A stretch of 64,000 bases of DNA from Tanypteryx hageni (taxonomy: Eukaryota; Arthropoda; Insecta; Odonata; Petaluridae), in NCBI GenBank assembly GCA_028673005.1, contig CM054117.1:496001-560000 (forward strand), given 5' to 3'. Shown here one piece after another: positions 33,201 to 44,352 of the stretch; position 1 is the stretch's first letter; each line of letters starts with the position of its first letter. Both the position numbers and the translations under genes were made by a program. The notes under the pieces are model-generated. The model had not been told where the DNA came from, made no database searches, and saw nothing but the letters and a program-made list of their open reading frames with translations.

Positions 33201-33475
33201 AGTTTTGGAAGAAGTAAAAGAAGGAAACTGATCAAAGGAATGGAAGAAAGGAAGGCAAAATTTTTAGGCCATGTGATTAGACATAATGGATTAATTGTGA
33301 ACATCTTGGAGGGGAGACTTTTAGGGAAGAAAGGAAGAGGCAGACCAAGAAAGAAATACCTAGATGACGTGAAGTCAGTGATGGGAGTTGAGAAATACGA
33401 GATGTTGAAGAGAATGGCAGAGGACAGGAGTTCATGGTTGCAGCGACAAGGCTTAGCCTTTACATGAAGAAGAAG
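30224..33475 (+). mobile_element. RTE-B retrotransposon with 10-bp target duplication
   Basis: It is flanked by AAAATGATAA at 30214-30223 and 33476-33485. It has a GC-rich leader with CCCTCTTGCCCTTGGGGTGG and CAACAGGAAACCACTCCATT, a broken endonuclease-RT ORF and a short GAA-repeat tail (33465-33475). The duplication lies in the pogo-2 transposase and shows it inserted into that element. Confidence 0.88.
30418..33467 (+). pseudogene. RTE-B endonuclease-reverse transcriptase (broken)
   Basis: Segments in order: 30418-30798 with [18 protein letters not shown] and GLCETRWQEKGDF; a frameshift; 30764-31264 with IIMGDFNAVIG; a frameshift near 31235-31260; then IDYILVK, VDSDHKLVM and 31357-31650; an in-frame TAA at 31648-31650; 31723-33231 with GKATGVDGIPAELL, DQFGFRSGRGTREAI, FIDLEKAFD, GVRQGCPLSPYLFN, RFADD (FADD in place of YADD) and SWTERKTNLEVLEE; a shift near 33225-33240; and 33240-33467 with KAKFLGHVIRH. 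It is collinear with RTE-A1 but clearly divergent, so it is a second RTE-like family. The endonuclease and RT roles are as in RTE-A1. Four or more lesions make it inactive. Confidence 0.9.
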
Positions 33476-34695
33476 AAAATGATAACACCAGCAATTACTG
33501 CCTTTAAAATTATCAATATTTTTCTCGCGATCTATTTGTATTGCATTGCATTAAAGTGACACAGTTGAAACTCCTCTTCCTTCACTCCTTTGCGCACAGA
33601 CCCAGTCCTTCAATTCTTGCTCCAGATCTGGCCAAAACTCCTTTCGTTTCCTTCGTGCCCTTTTTGGCACAGGTAGAACACTCAACAAATTCTTTTGGGA
33701 CCGCCACTCGCGAATGCTGGATTCGCCCACTTCGAAGAAACGGGCCACTGACCGATTACCGTGAATCTCGGCATAATTAACATTTCTAACTTTTTCTGCG
33801 CCATGTAAGATTTTCTTCTTTTTGGCATTTTTAAATAGGGTTATGGTCCAACGGTGGGTCTACAATTTAAAAAATAAAAAAATATTAATATTTTTTCATT
33901 AGGTTCAATAACTGTGCATTACCAAATCAAGAAATACCGTACAGAAACCGTACCGTTTCTTAGTCAGGTAAAGAAAAATTAAATAGGTAACACTCCATAA
34001 ATGACAAAGTCAACAAGTTTCAGTAAAAATAATGTCAATGTTTTTAAGGAAAACAAAATATCCTTGAAAATACTTCACCTGGTTTCTGTCAAAGAGGAAC
34101 GAAACTCCGTACTTTCAGTGCCCTACCTCGTTGATCAAAACGTTACAGCCAGACTGCAAACCACAAATGAATGGGTGATGAAGATTACAGGTCGTCTCTC
34201 TGTCTGTGAGTCAACAATGTGTGCCCTCCACATTCGTTTCCACACTCAGATTCTCTGGCTGTTTATGCTAGCTTTCTCTTGCCACCTGTCATACCACCCT
34301 TGAGGTCTGGTCCTTCTTTTGTTTTTTGCACCTCTACCCACCCCCACCATTCCAACACATCTCATGACACCCTCACCACTTCCTTACACCTCACTCCCCA
34401 ACCAGTTTTCTTTGACCCTCGAGTGGTCATTGTATCGGAAATAAGAATGGGAAAAATCGGTATCCAGGGGTTTTCCCCAAATGTTCTCCTTCGCACAGGA
34501 GAGTTGGGGAAGGGTGCTAAAAGTGTAGCATTCTTTAAAAAAACGCTAAGCTCAACGATCCCATGTTCTGCGGGTGTCCTGCGAGTAATACACAAGTGCG
34601 CGTTATACTAGAAATTTTGGAGATACGCGGAAAACAGCCGAAGGTTGGCCTGCGCGTTATGCATGAGTGCGCGTTATACTTGGGAATTTAGGGTA

Positions 34696-35040
34696 TCTTC
34701 TTTTTACTTTCTCCATATGTAATATAGGGGAAAGTATTGTTTTCATGAAAAAAATTGATTTCGAGATTTCAACAGAAACACACGTTTTGAGGTCCCCTGA
34801 ACACGATTTCACCATTTTCTCGATTATGTCTGTGTGTGTATGTGACAGTTTTTGTGGGTGCTGTAACTCAAAAACTATTAATGAGGTCAATGCGAAATTT
34901 TATATTTAACATTTTTATGAAAGTCACAAGAACTGATTAGTTTTTGGTAAAAATCGGTCAACCGGAAGTGGGTGTTTACTCTTGTCACTTACCCATTATT
35001 TTGATATATTTGCTTTAATATTTGATATATTTAAAAACAT
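34696..35040 (+). repeat. R2 dispersed repeat, copy 1
   Basis: About 345 bp containing GAAAGTATTGTTTTCATGAA, CTGTAACTCAAAAACTATTA and CACAAGAACTGATTAG. It recurs inverted at 52655-53037 and 53195-53596. Non-coding. Confidence 0.8.
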
Positions 35041-36184
35041 ACTGGAATTTTCCTTGCTTTCGGAAATGTATGAGCCGTGACAGGTTCTCCGGGATTTTAC
35101 AGGCTTCCGGAACCCGGAGAGCCACAGCCTATGGACAGATTATACAAAATAAGACCAATGACCAACATTTTTCACAGAACAATGGACGCAGTCGTGACAT
35201 TACCCAAAGGCTATGCATCGATGAATCCATGGTTCTCTGGAGGGGCCATCTTATCTTTTGTATTTACATGAAAGGTGAGTGGCACCAGTATGGAATCAAA
35301 CTTTATATGCTCACCGAACCTTCCGGTTTAGTTCTAAAATTTATTGTTTATGCTGGGTCCTCGGATGCTGATGTAGGTGGGCCGGGACATGTCCACAATG
35401 TTATATGGAAGTTGATGGAAGGCAAATTAGATGCCGGATATTCGCTTTTCATGGATAATTATTATAACAGCGTCAACTTGGCCCACCATCTACTAGAGCG
35501 GAGGAACTATTGTACAGGATCTCTTCGATCTAACCGGAAGGGGAATTCTCCTGACGTAATATCTAAAAAACTATGACAAGGTGAAGTTGTGGATGTTTTT
35601 AGTTCCCATGGAGTCTGCGTGATGAAATGGAAAGATAAACGGAACGTTCTGATGATGTTCCAAATTCGGAAGCAATATGGTCGATGTCCGTCATCGGCAA
35701 GGATGTAGTGTCACCTCCAAACCGGAGTCTGTTGCTCATTATAGTGAGTCAATGGGTGGCATCGATCATTGTTATCAAATGATGTCTTATTACCCGATTG
35801 AGCATAAGACTTAAAATGGAATAAGAAACTGGGGATACATATTCCTCACCTCGTTTTGGTGATATGCTATTTCCTTTACCAGAACACCCATCCCAAAATT
35901 CCGTATTTCTGTCATAAAATCCTTCCTTCATCCAGCCTATTCTGAACCCATCCCACGTCCTTCTCCCAGCCAGCCCTCTAGGAACCTTGAACTGTCGAGG
36001 CATTATCCTGAGACATATGAAATTGACAACAAAACGGAAACACATCCCACAAAGAAAATGTATATATTGTAAACCCCGAGGGTTCAGGAAGGATACAAAA
36101 TTTTTTTGTACTGACTGTGAGGGATGTCTACACCTCTGTTTCAAACCCTGCTATGTCGAGTTTCACAAGAACATTAAATGCTAG
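35030..36184 (+). pseudogene. piggyBac-1 transposase (frameshifted)
   Basis: The N-terminal part reads MSRDRFSGILQASG, then in another frame PMDRLYKIRPMTNIF. The central DDE region is well kept in 35140-35576: CIDESMVLWRGHLIF (first Asp), EWHQYGIKLYMLTEPSG, FIVYAGSSDADVG and LFMDNYYNSVNLAHHLLERR, then GSLRSNRKGN. After a stop at 35574 further pieces follow: SSHGVCVMKWKDKRNVLMM and SVAHYSESMGGIDHCYQMMS in other frames. The C-terminal Cys-rich domain is at 36050-36180: CIYCKPRG, FFCTDCEGCLHLCFKPCYVEFH. Full domain coverage with about four frame changes. TTAA ends were not identified with confidence. Confidence 0.88.
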
Positions 36185-36189
36185 TCAAA

Positions 36190-37795
36190 TTTGTATAATA
36201 GTAAATTTGTAAAAAAACTTCATGTTCACTTGTAAATACAGATATTTAGTAGGTATGACGAAAATAGAAATTATAATGTAAATATAATATAAGAATGTAA
36301 AATTAAATGTAAAAATTGTAAATAGTGTTTTAATAATGTAAATATAAAGTACAAAATTATGTATAAAAATTTACACAAATTATTTATATACTTCATAATT
36401 TGTAATAAAATTTGAAAAGCAGTACAAAAGTATTTTATGATATATTACCCATTCCTTATTTATGACAATTTTTTCCTTTTAAGAAATTTAGCCTGAAAAA
36501 TCTTTTTCTAGGAATTTTTTAACTAAAAACAAAGTAAGAAAAATGAAAAGTTTATTCACTCTCCTATAGTATTATTATGAACGTAATTGAAAAAATAGAT
36601 AATTTTCACAAATTTTTCAGTTCGTATTTCAACATAAAATCATGTTTCCAATCATGGAAAAGCATATATCATACAAATCACTTATCAATAAAAGCGATGT
36701 TGATGATAAAGCTATAGTCATCGTAAATGGGATGAGGTATGCAATCCAACAAAACACTCTGGCGGCACTTACTGCTGACTGAGGACGACGATTGTCGTCC
36801 AAATTTAAAATAACTATTACAGTCGCAAAATTATTTTCAAATATTTTTCCTTAATCAACTCATGATTCTGAACCTCCATATAAACGGAAAACAGGAAAAT
36901 TGGCTTCAGTCACCAGTGAAAAAATAAAATTTCGTCACAGAGTTGAATGTGTTAATAAAGCTTCTAAATGTCTACATCTGCGACTAAACTTGAAAGCAGT
37001 TTAAGTCTTTAAGAAAGCTTTCCAAGCATACTTAACATATTTGTTTCAGTTATTTGAAGATTTGAAGATTAGGTTGGTATACAAAAGTTTTTCTTCATAA
37101 TATTATACAAGTTTGTCTTCACACAACATAGCGATGGTTATTTACAGAGATGGTATGGTTACTAACAACAACATACAGTTAGTAATGTTAGTACATAAAC
37201 TTTCATATTCACTTCGTTTAACAGTTTACACATTGAAACTTCACTTAAGTATCGGTAAGAATTAAAATCATCATTCTTTTCATAAATAGAAAATAAGGCA
37301 TTCCCGTGTAACAATGTAGCTTCTAAATGTTAACAACATCTACAACTAAAATTGAAAGCACCACAGGCCCTCTAGAAGAGTATAGGATAGTAGGTTTGTT
37401 TTTAAACAAATTCATTCGACCAATTTTTTTTAAATATTGTTTTCATTTTTCCCATTTAAAAACATGGAAATGAGTGTAGACTATTTTTCATTTGTAAATT
37501 AAAATGACTAAAACTCATCGTACAAAATCAGCACTTGAACACGAGGACGAAGAAAATTATGAATTTTATTTTTCTATGGTGAAATTTAAAATACAGATCG
37601 AATTTATCCAATATTGAGCTTTAAACTACAAAATCTCAAGTTTTATGAAGGAAAAAGTATTCCTTCCGATGGCGACTGATATTGTTGCCAAGCTCAATAT
37701 CGTAACCCTAAGCCATTGAAATGAATTTTAGGTCAGTTAATTATTCAAGTAAATAAGAGATGGCATAGCAAGCTATTTCTTCAGTTTCAAATATT
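36190..37795. other. AT-rich non-coding stretch
   Basis: No ORF or known repeat. A near-perfect palindrome GGACGACGATTGTCGTCC lies at about 36783-36800, possibly an end of piggyBac-1 or of a lost MITE. Confidence 0.5.
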
Positions 37796-37799
37796 GTAA

Positions 37800-39290
37800 C
37801 TGGCAAGGGGAAGAAAGAGAGAGACAAAGGGAGAATGGGGGAGGAAAAGAGAGAGAATAGGAGGAAGAGAGAGAGGAAGAGGGAATATGGGGGAAGGAAG
37901 AGAGAGAAAATAGGAGGGAGAGAATGGGAGGAAGGGAGAGAATGGGAGGAAGAGAGAGAATGGGAGGAAGACAGAGAATGGGAGGAAGAGAGAGAATGGG
38001 AGAAAGAGAGAGAATGGGAGGAAGAGAGAGAATGGGAGGAAGAGAGAGAACAGGAGGAAGAGAGATAGGGAGAATGGGAGGAAGAGAGAGAATGGGAGGA
38101 AGAGAGAGAACAGGAGGAAGAGAGATAGGGGGGAAAGAGAATGTGGAAAGAGAATGGGAGAAGAGAGGAAAGAATGGGCAGAAGGAAGAGAGGGAGAGAG
38201 ATGGGAGGAAGAGAAAGGGGGGAGAGAGAAAGGGGGGAGAGAGAAAGGGGGGAGAGAGAAAGGGGGGAGAGAGAGAAAGGGGGGAGAGAGAAAGGGAGAA
38301 GAGAGAATGCGGAAAGAATGGGGGGAGAGAGAGGGGGAAGAGAGAGGGAGAAGAGAGAGGGGGGAGAGAAAGGGGGGGGGGAGAAAGGGGGGAGAGAGAA
38401 AGGGGGGAGAGAGAAAGGCGGGAGAGAGAAAGGGAGGGGAAAGGGGGGGGAGCGAATGGGGAAAGAGAATGGGGAAAGAGAATGGGGAGAGAGAATAGGG
38501 GAAGAGAGAGGGGAGGGAGAGAATGGGGGAAGGGAGAGAATGGGGGAAGAGAGAGAATGGGGGAAGAGAGAGAATGGGGGAAGGGAGAGAATGAAGGAAG
38601 CGAGAGAATGGGGGAAGGGAGAGAATGGGGGAAGGGAGAGAATGGGGGAAGGGAGAGAATGGGGGAAGGGAGAGAATGGGGGAAGGGAGAGAATGGGGGA
38701 AGGGAGAGAATGGGGGAAGGGAGAGAATGGGGGAAGGGAGAGAATGGGGGAAGGGAGAGAATGGGGGAAGAGAGAGAATGGGGGAAGAGAGAGAATGGGG
38801 GAAGAGAGAGAATGGGGGAAGAGAGAGAATGGGGGAAGAGAGAGAATGGGGGAAGAGAGAGAATGGGGGAAGAGAGAGAATGTGGGAAGGGAGAGAATGG
38901 GGGAAGAGAGAGAATGGGGGAAGAGAGAGAATGAGGGAAGAGAGAGAATGGGGGAAGAGAGAGAATGGGGGAAGAGAGAGAATGAGGGAAGAGAGAATGG
39001 GGGAAGGGAGAGAATGGGGGAAGGGAGAGAATGGGGGAAGAGAGTGAATGGGGGAAGAGAGAGAATGGGAGAAGAGAGAGAATGGGGGAAGTGAGAGAAT
39101 CGGGGAAGAGAGAGAATGAGGGAAGAGAGAGAATGAGGGAAGAGAGAGAATGGGGGAAGAGGGGGAGAGAATGGGCAGAAGGAAGAGAGAGAGAGAGAGA
39201 ATAGGAGGAAGGGAGAGAGAATGGGAGGAAAGGAGAGGGAGAGAGAATGGTAATAAGGGAGAAAGAGAGGGAGAAAACAAGAAGAGGTGG
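37800..39290. repeat. Polypurine minisatellite
   Basis: About 1.49 kb of almost pure purine on the plus strand. From about 38515 to 39170 the unit is 17 bp, GGGAGAGAATGGGGGAA, in roughly 38 copies with few changes. Earlier stretches use a 17-bp GGAGGAAGAGAGAGAAT unit (37915-38110) and a 15-bp AAGGGGGGAGAGAGA unit (38205-38420). Because 17 is not a multiple of 3, all frames stay open and give long false ORFs on both strands. Confidence 0.97.
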
Positions 39291-39819
39291 AAAATGTATT
39301 TATTTACTGTATGGCATTGTAACTGAATAGTTTTGTCACACTATCGATGTTTGACTATTCTTTTTCTCTTTGCTCTTCATTTGTTATTACTTGCATCATT
39401 TTTGTTTATCTTCGCAGTTCTTTGTTCTCGTTTGCTTCTCATTTTGCCACTCTCTCCCGATGTTTGATTCTTGTTTTCTATTCGTTCTTCATTTATTATA
39501 ACATTTTTTTGACGTTTCTCAAATTTTTCCACAGTAGAACTGCGGGCTCTCTACTAGTTGAATATAGAATAAGCAAATGATAGTCCACCTACAGTTAAAC
39601 AAGAGAGCGCAAAAAACTAGGAAACCATATCATCAAGGAATTCATTGCCACCATAAGAATGAGACAAATATGTTCTCTGTCACCAACACTTAAGATTATC
39701 TATCATAAATAGTTACTTCTTTCATAGGAGGAGGATGATGATGATATGAAATCTAACATATTTCTATATGGGCTACAGATCTGAAATTTGTCATGGTGAT
39801 AAGTCATTGGGTACAACTA
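39291..39819. other. Non-coding stretch with R3 repeat
   Basis: 39300-39710 shows no feature. 39760-39815 (CAGATCTGAAATTTGTCAT and CATTGGGTAC) recurs inverted at about 61265-61330 inside hAT-1. Confidence 0.5.
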
Positions 39820-40025
39820 CAGTGGAACTTCCATAACTCGAACGTCTATAACTCGAATATTCCATAATTCAAAGTGAATTAATTTTACCGGGCAAAATCC
39901 CTATGAGAAAAACATATTTCCACAAGTAGAATTTTCTTTAATTCCTGTAATAGGAAAATTCTGAAACTCCAAAAATTTTCACTTATCTATGGAAATCAGT
40001 GCTGGACTTTATAAAATTATATTTT
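39820..40025 (+). mobile_element. Tigger-like left terminus
   Basis: CAGTGGAACTTCCATAACTC matches the terminus at 11231. No right end or transposase is found before Tigger-4 begins. Confidence 0.5.
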
Positions 40026-41477
40026 TAAAATACAGTACTTACATTGTCTCATCTTACGTTGTTTCACACTTACGTTGATTGCCCCTAGACTCAATATATT
40101 AATCCAGGCATGCAAATTTGTAGCTATGTTGTATTACGTTACCCTTACATCGTCCATGAATTGGGATCTCAACTATGAGTAGTTGGCAACACCATACTGA
40201 GCACGCCTAGTGTCGCAGGCCATGAGTAGTCGGCAACACTACACTGAACGTGACAAGTTGCAGGCACATGCGAGGGGGCAAGAGCTTCATTCGGCAGTCA
40301 GCCCTTGGATAGATGTATTGTAACTTTGTTTTTCTACTGTTTTAACTGTTTATTCTTGAATTTTCATGATGGCTTCGAAGAGGGATGCTTCTGCTTCAAC
40401 ATCTGACTCTAAGAAAAGAAAGACTTTGACTTTGGAGACAAAACATGAGATCATCAAGCTTTCTGATGGAGAATTGAAGGCCTGTGAGATTGATGCCAAG
40501 ATGAACCTTGCCCAGACGACTGTGAGGACCATTGTTAAGGATAAAGAGCCTCTCTGAGGTGAAGAGTGCTCACCCGATGAATTCCACGATCATTCGGAAG
40601 CATCACGGCCTCGATGCTGAGATGGAATCCTTGCTGAAAATGTGGTGCGACGACCAGGTGATTGTCAAGAACTGCCCCGTGGACCAGAACACCATCTGCA
40701 ATGAAGCCAAGCTGATTTTTGGCAGAATGAAGGAGGAAGCTGGAGATGAAGCGAAGGATGAAACTTTCCTCACAAGCCATGGATGGTTTAATCGATTTAA
40801 ACAACACTGTGACTGGCATAGCATTGTAGGCACTGGCGAGGCTGTGAGTGCTAATAAGAAGGTGGCTTTCTTTCCCCATTCGATTGAAGGAGATGATAGA
40901 GGAGGGAGGGTATTGCACCAAGACCATCTTCAATGCTGATGAAAAGCGACTCTTCTGGAAGAAGATGCCCATAAGAATGTTCATCGCACATGAAGAGACG
41001 ACGTTTCCTGGATTTAAAGTGACAAAGGATTGGCTCACTTTAATGCTTGGTGGAAATGCAGCTGGTGACTGCAAATTGAAGCTGCTCCTAATCAATCACT
41101 CGGAGAATCCACGAGCTCTTATGAACAGGAACAAGTCTGGCCTTCCAGTGATTTGGAAGTCAAATTCCAAGGCTTGGGTTACTGCTCCTGTGTTTGAGGA
41201 CTGGTTCGGTCTCCATTTTATCCCCGAGGTTGAACGTTATTGCTGCTCCAAGAACCTACCTTTTAAGGTGATGTCAAGGCCGTCTATTTGAAAGGTTATG
41301 ACAACCTTTGAGGGTGAGAATACCGACAAGCATGTCATCTCATTGGACTAGAGGAGTCGCATGGTACACGTCCACCATATTGGGTCCTAAGTCAGCTAGT
41401 GGTTGCGTTTGCTGTATATGTGAATTTGTGTGACTATTCTCTATTTTTAAGATACTGAGGTCCACATAGGGTTAGTT

Positions 41478-41632
41478 ATGCCTTGCTGTTGTGGAGTTGG
41501 ATGCAAAAACCATAGTGAAGATGATTTCAGGCTTTTTAGTTTTCCTAAAGATCCAATAGCCAAAAAATTTTGATTGCAAAAGTGAGGCGTGATTTTTGGA
41601 TATCTACTAAATCTTCAAGCAAGTTATGCAAG
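41478..41632 (+). pseudogene. THAP-domain first exon of the P-like transposase
   Basis: From ATG at 41478: MPCCCGVGCKNHSEDDFRLF then SFPKDPIAKK, the N-terminal half of a THAP zinc finger (Cys pair, N, FxFP). A frameshift near 41565 is followed in another frame by IAKVRRDFWISTKSSSKLCK, the THAP 'R..W' helix and the third Cys, ending at a perfect donor GTAAGT (41633). THAP domains bind the subterminal DNA of P elements. The C-terminal Cys/His of the domain must lie in a following exon that I could not place. Confidence 0.75.
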
Positions 41633-41901
41633 GTAAGTAAGCTACTGTCAAATTTTTCTAGGTTTTCATCCTAATAATTCATAAATTTCAATGAAATTAC
41701 CTTTTATGTTTCTTTGGTAAGTTGTCTATTTCGTTCAAAAATTTGATTTATTTATCCCAGGTTTATTTTGACCCAACTCAGTTTGAAGTAAATACGCTTG
41801 ATGGTTGCCAATTATTGAGACCTATTGCAGTTCTGTAAATATTTCCTCACTGACTAGAAAAATCCTTACGAAAAGCTCCGGCAAAACGACACTTCTGTAT
41901 A

Positions 41902-44137
41902 CAGTCAAACTCTGCTATAACGAGCGCCATGGGACCGTTTAGTTTTGCTTGTTATAGCTGTTAAACGTAATATCCGTGAAGGCAAAAGCATGCATGCGCA
42001 TGGTAAAATAAGACATAAGAAGTAAAAGTGAATATATAAACAGAAAGTTTATTTAGTAAATTTATGAAAAAACGTAAAAATGAGAATAAACTAGAAAATT
42101 TAAAGTAAACATACGTACATATAAAATTTACTCACAGCTGCATCCTTAATCACTCCCCTTTTTACAAAAATAACTTTGAATAGTAGCCTGTTTCATAGAT
42201 TTCACTTTGAAGTCTCTTAAGTTTCCTCTTATTACACTTAGTGCACTAAAAACACCATCAGAAATGTCAATGTTTTAAAAAAAATCATTTAATGTTTCCA
42301 TGACATACTGGGCTTGAGAGTAAGTTGGCACATCTTTCATCGGGATTGTGTCTTCGACACATTCAACATTGTCTTCATCACTTCATCAACTTCATCAACG
42401 TTATGGTTATCAATCGGAAATTCTCCCGATATTAAACCAGACTTTCGGAAACAATTTATGATCGTTGTAGGTGAAACATTATCCCATGCATCTGTCATCA
42501 AATGAATTGCATCCAATACAGAGACGTTGCCATCTAAACCTCTTTCCCTCCTTTCAATCAACTGTATAGCAAAAAATCGCTTGAAATGGCCTTTAAAACT
42601 TTTAATTATCACCATGTTTATTGGCTGCAAAATGGAAGTCGCATTTGGAGGCAAAACACCAGTTTTACATTGGATAACTCCTGCGTATGTGGGTGCGCAG
42701 GACAGTTATCGACAAGGAGTAAAATGTTTCTATTTTTCCTCCGTAACTCGTTGTTCCCACTGACTTACATATTTCTGAAAAATATTGGAAGTCATCCAGG
42801 CCTTTTTATTAGCTGCATATTCAACGGGAAGCTTCTTTACATTTTTGAAACAACGTGGCTTCTGTGACTTACCAATAACAAAAATTTTATTTTTTTGTCA
42901 GTCCCATTCATGTTTGCGCACATTAAAACTTAAACGATTCTTAGGTCTTTTGCCACCAACACATATGTCACCTTTGAATTTAAACGTTGTATCAGACATC
43001 ATTTTGTAAAACAGTCCAGTTTCATCGGCATTGTAGATGTCTTCTTCTCTGTAACATTTTTGACACTCCTCCCAAACACTTTTCACCCATTCACTTGCCG
43101 TTTTTGAATCTGCTGACAGGGCCTCTCCACTGACTTTCGCATAAACAATGTTATGCCTTAAAACGATCAAGCCACCCGTTATTGCATGTGAAGTTCTCGT
43201 GTCCTAACTATTTTGCAAATTTATCTGCCTGTACCGTTGATGGAGAAACCAGCATTTCTCTGTGTCTTAAACCACTCCAGAAGTGCTTGATCAACAGTAC
43301 CCAAGTCACACTTCCTCATTTTCTTGTTCGTTGTTAGGTTGTTCTCTAGTGCAGATAAAATTGCTTCTTTGTTTTTCCATAAGGTTGAAACCGTAGACGA
43401 CGATAAATTAAATTTTTTACACACTTCAACATTTTTTTACCACGTTCTAACTCTGGAATAATACCAACCTTTTTGCGAATAGACAAACACTTCCTTTTAT
43501 GTACGGACATGTTACTCGTTCAAGGGCAAAATCTCAACTGGTTTTTGTGATCAACGCTACGAACTTTCTTTGCAAACTGTGAGCATACCAATTCCAGGAA
43601 GAGTAAATGAGGAGACAGTTTAAACGTGGGATTTCCCATCTTTACGTGGGAAAGGGTGTTGGGTGCATTCGGCTGAGCGATGGGGGTGGGCGCCATTGTA
43701 CATGCCCTTACCCCTTACCCCCTTCCAAACACAACCTCCTGGCTGTAAAAGAGCTGGGGGTTGGGAGGAGAGGACAAAGGGCCTCCGCGAGTGACACTGT
43801 ACCTGCAAGTTGGGAATTCTTGGTTTGGACGAAGGGATTATTTTTTAACAACAACCGCGGCGGTCTTTAACCTCCCCGAGGGATAGGGTATAGAGGCTGG
43901 ACTCGAGAGCCCAAGGTTACATATTTTTGGTCACTATGAGGATTGAAGGGGCTGATCGCCACAGCATTTGAGACAGTGAGAAGTGGTCAAAGTTTGCTTG
44001 ATATATCCGTGAAGCGCGCTCGTTATATACATGAAATATTTGTATGTAAATGCTCGTAAACTTATCTTGGAGGTTGCATTTGCTCACTATAGCCGTGACC
44101 TTGTTACAGCCATGCTCTTTATAAACGAGTTTGACTG
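41902..44137 (-). mobile_element. Tigger-3 (complete ends, TA flanks)
   Basis: The termini CAGTCAAACTCTGC at 41902 and CGAGTTTGACTG ending at 44137 are flanked by TA (41900-41901, 44138-44139). It is the same family as Tigger-2 in the opposite orientation and is nearly identical over long stretches. It is nested inside the P-like element. Confidence 0.92.
42147..43511 (-). pseudogene. Tigger-3 transposase (degenerate)
   Basis: On the minus strand from ATG at 43511: KRKCLSIRKKVGIIPELERG, KFNLSSSTVSTLWKNKEAIL, GTVDQALLEWFKTQRNAGF; then, across the same TAG and TAA lesions seen in Tigger-2, the HENFTCNNGWLDRFKA block. 43170-42898 encodes NIVYAKVSGEALSADSKTAS, YNADETGLFYKMMSD and KGDICVGGKRPKNRL. 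42654-42337 encodes PPNATSILQPINMVIIKSFK and the C-terminal part. Tigger-3 keeps the VYAKVSGEAL segment that Tigger-2 has lost, so neither derives from the other directly. It is not functional. Confidence 0.9.
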
Positions 44138-44352
44138 TATGTCCAAAGTAGGTTATTTGAAATAATGAATAAAATATAGATATTGTGTTAACGAATGAAA
44201 TGCTTATAAATACATGTCGACATTGAGTGTCTATAGGATTATATGTTAAATTGTATTAAGAATGTTTATTTTCATTTAATGTTATTACTACTTTAAATAA
44301 GATTTTAATTGTTAATGTTAAAGTTTAACTATTTGAATATGTTGAGTATTAA

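Larger units (their letters stand above)
29325..33830 (-). pseudogene. pogo-2 transposase (POGK-like), split by RTE-B
   Basis: N-terminal part on the minus strand, about 33830-33500: ARFFEVGESSIREWRSQKNL (HTH), then WPDLEQELKDWVCAQRSEGR and a damaged NFKGSNCWCYHF block. After the RTE-B insertion it continues from 30222: MKRNSLTVRAIT, QKLPEDWKVKVEEF, SQIGNMDEVPMSF (first catalytic Asp), then VCVNPKGWMNCDM and SLLALDS (second Asp region) with frameshifts around 29960-29700. The C-terminal block ASYAEICKWIVKSWVDVTRE leads to the end at 29325. The order is collinear across the insertion. Several stops and shifts make it inactive. Confidence 0.85.
28860..34693 (-). mobile_element. pogo-2 DNA transposon with nested RTE-B
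   Basis: The inverted termini start CCCTAAATTCCCAAGTATAA at 28860 and end with the reverse complement at 34693, both next to TA (28858-28859, 34694-34695). They are followed inside by CGCGC-rich repeats (GTGCGCGTTATAC). It encodes a pogo-type transposase on the minus strand and is interrupted by RTE-B at 30224-33475. Confidence 0.88.

Noticed and set aside
37787..39280. A 497-codon minus frame and several 114-336-codon plus frames
   Set aside because: All lie in the polypurine minisatellite. The 17-bp unit keeps every frame open and translates as simple repeats, so these are not genes.
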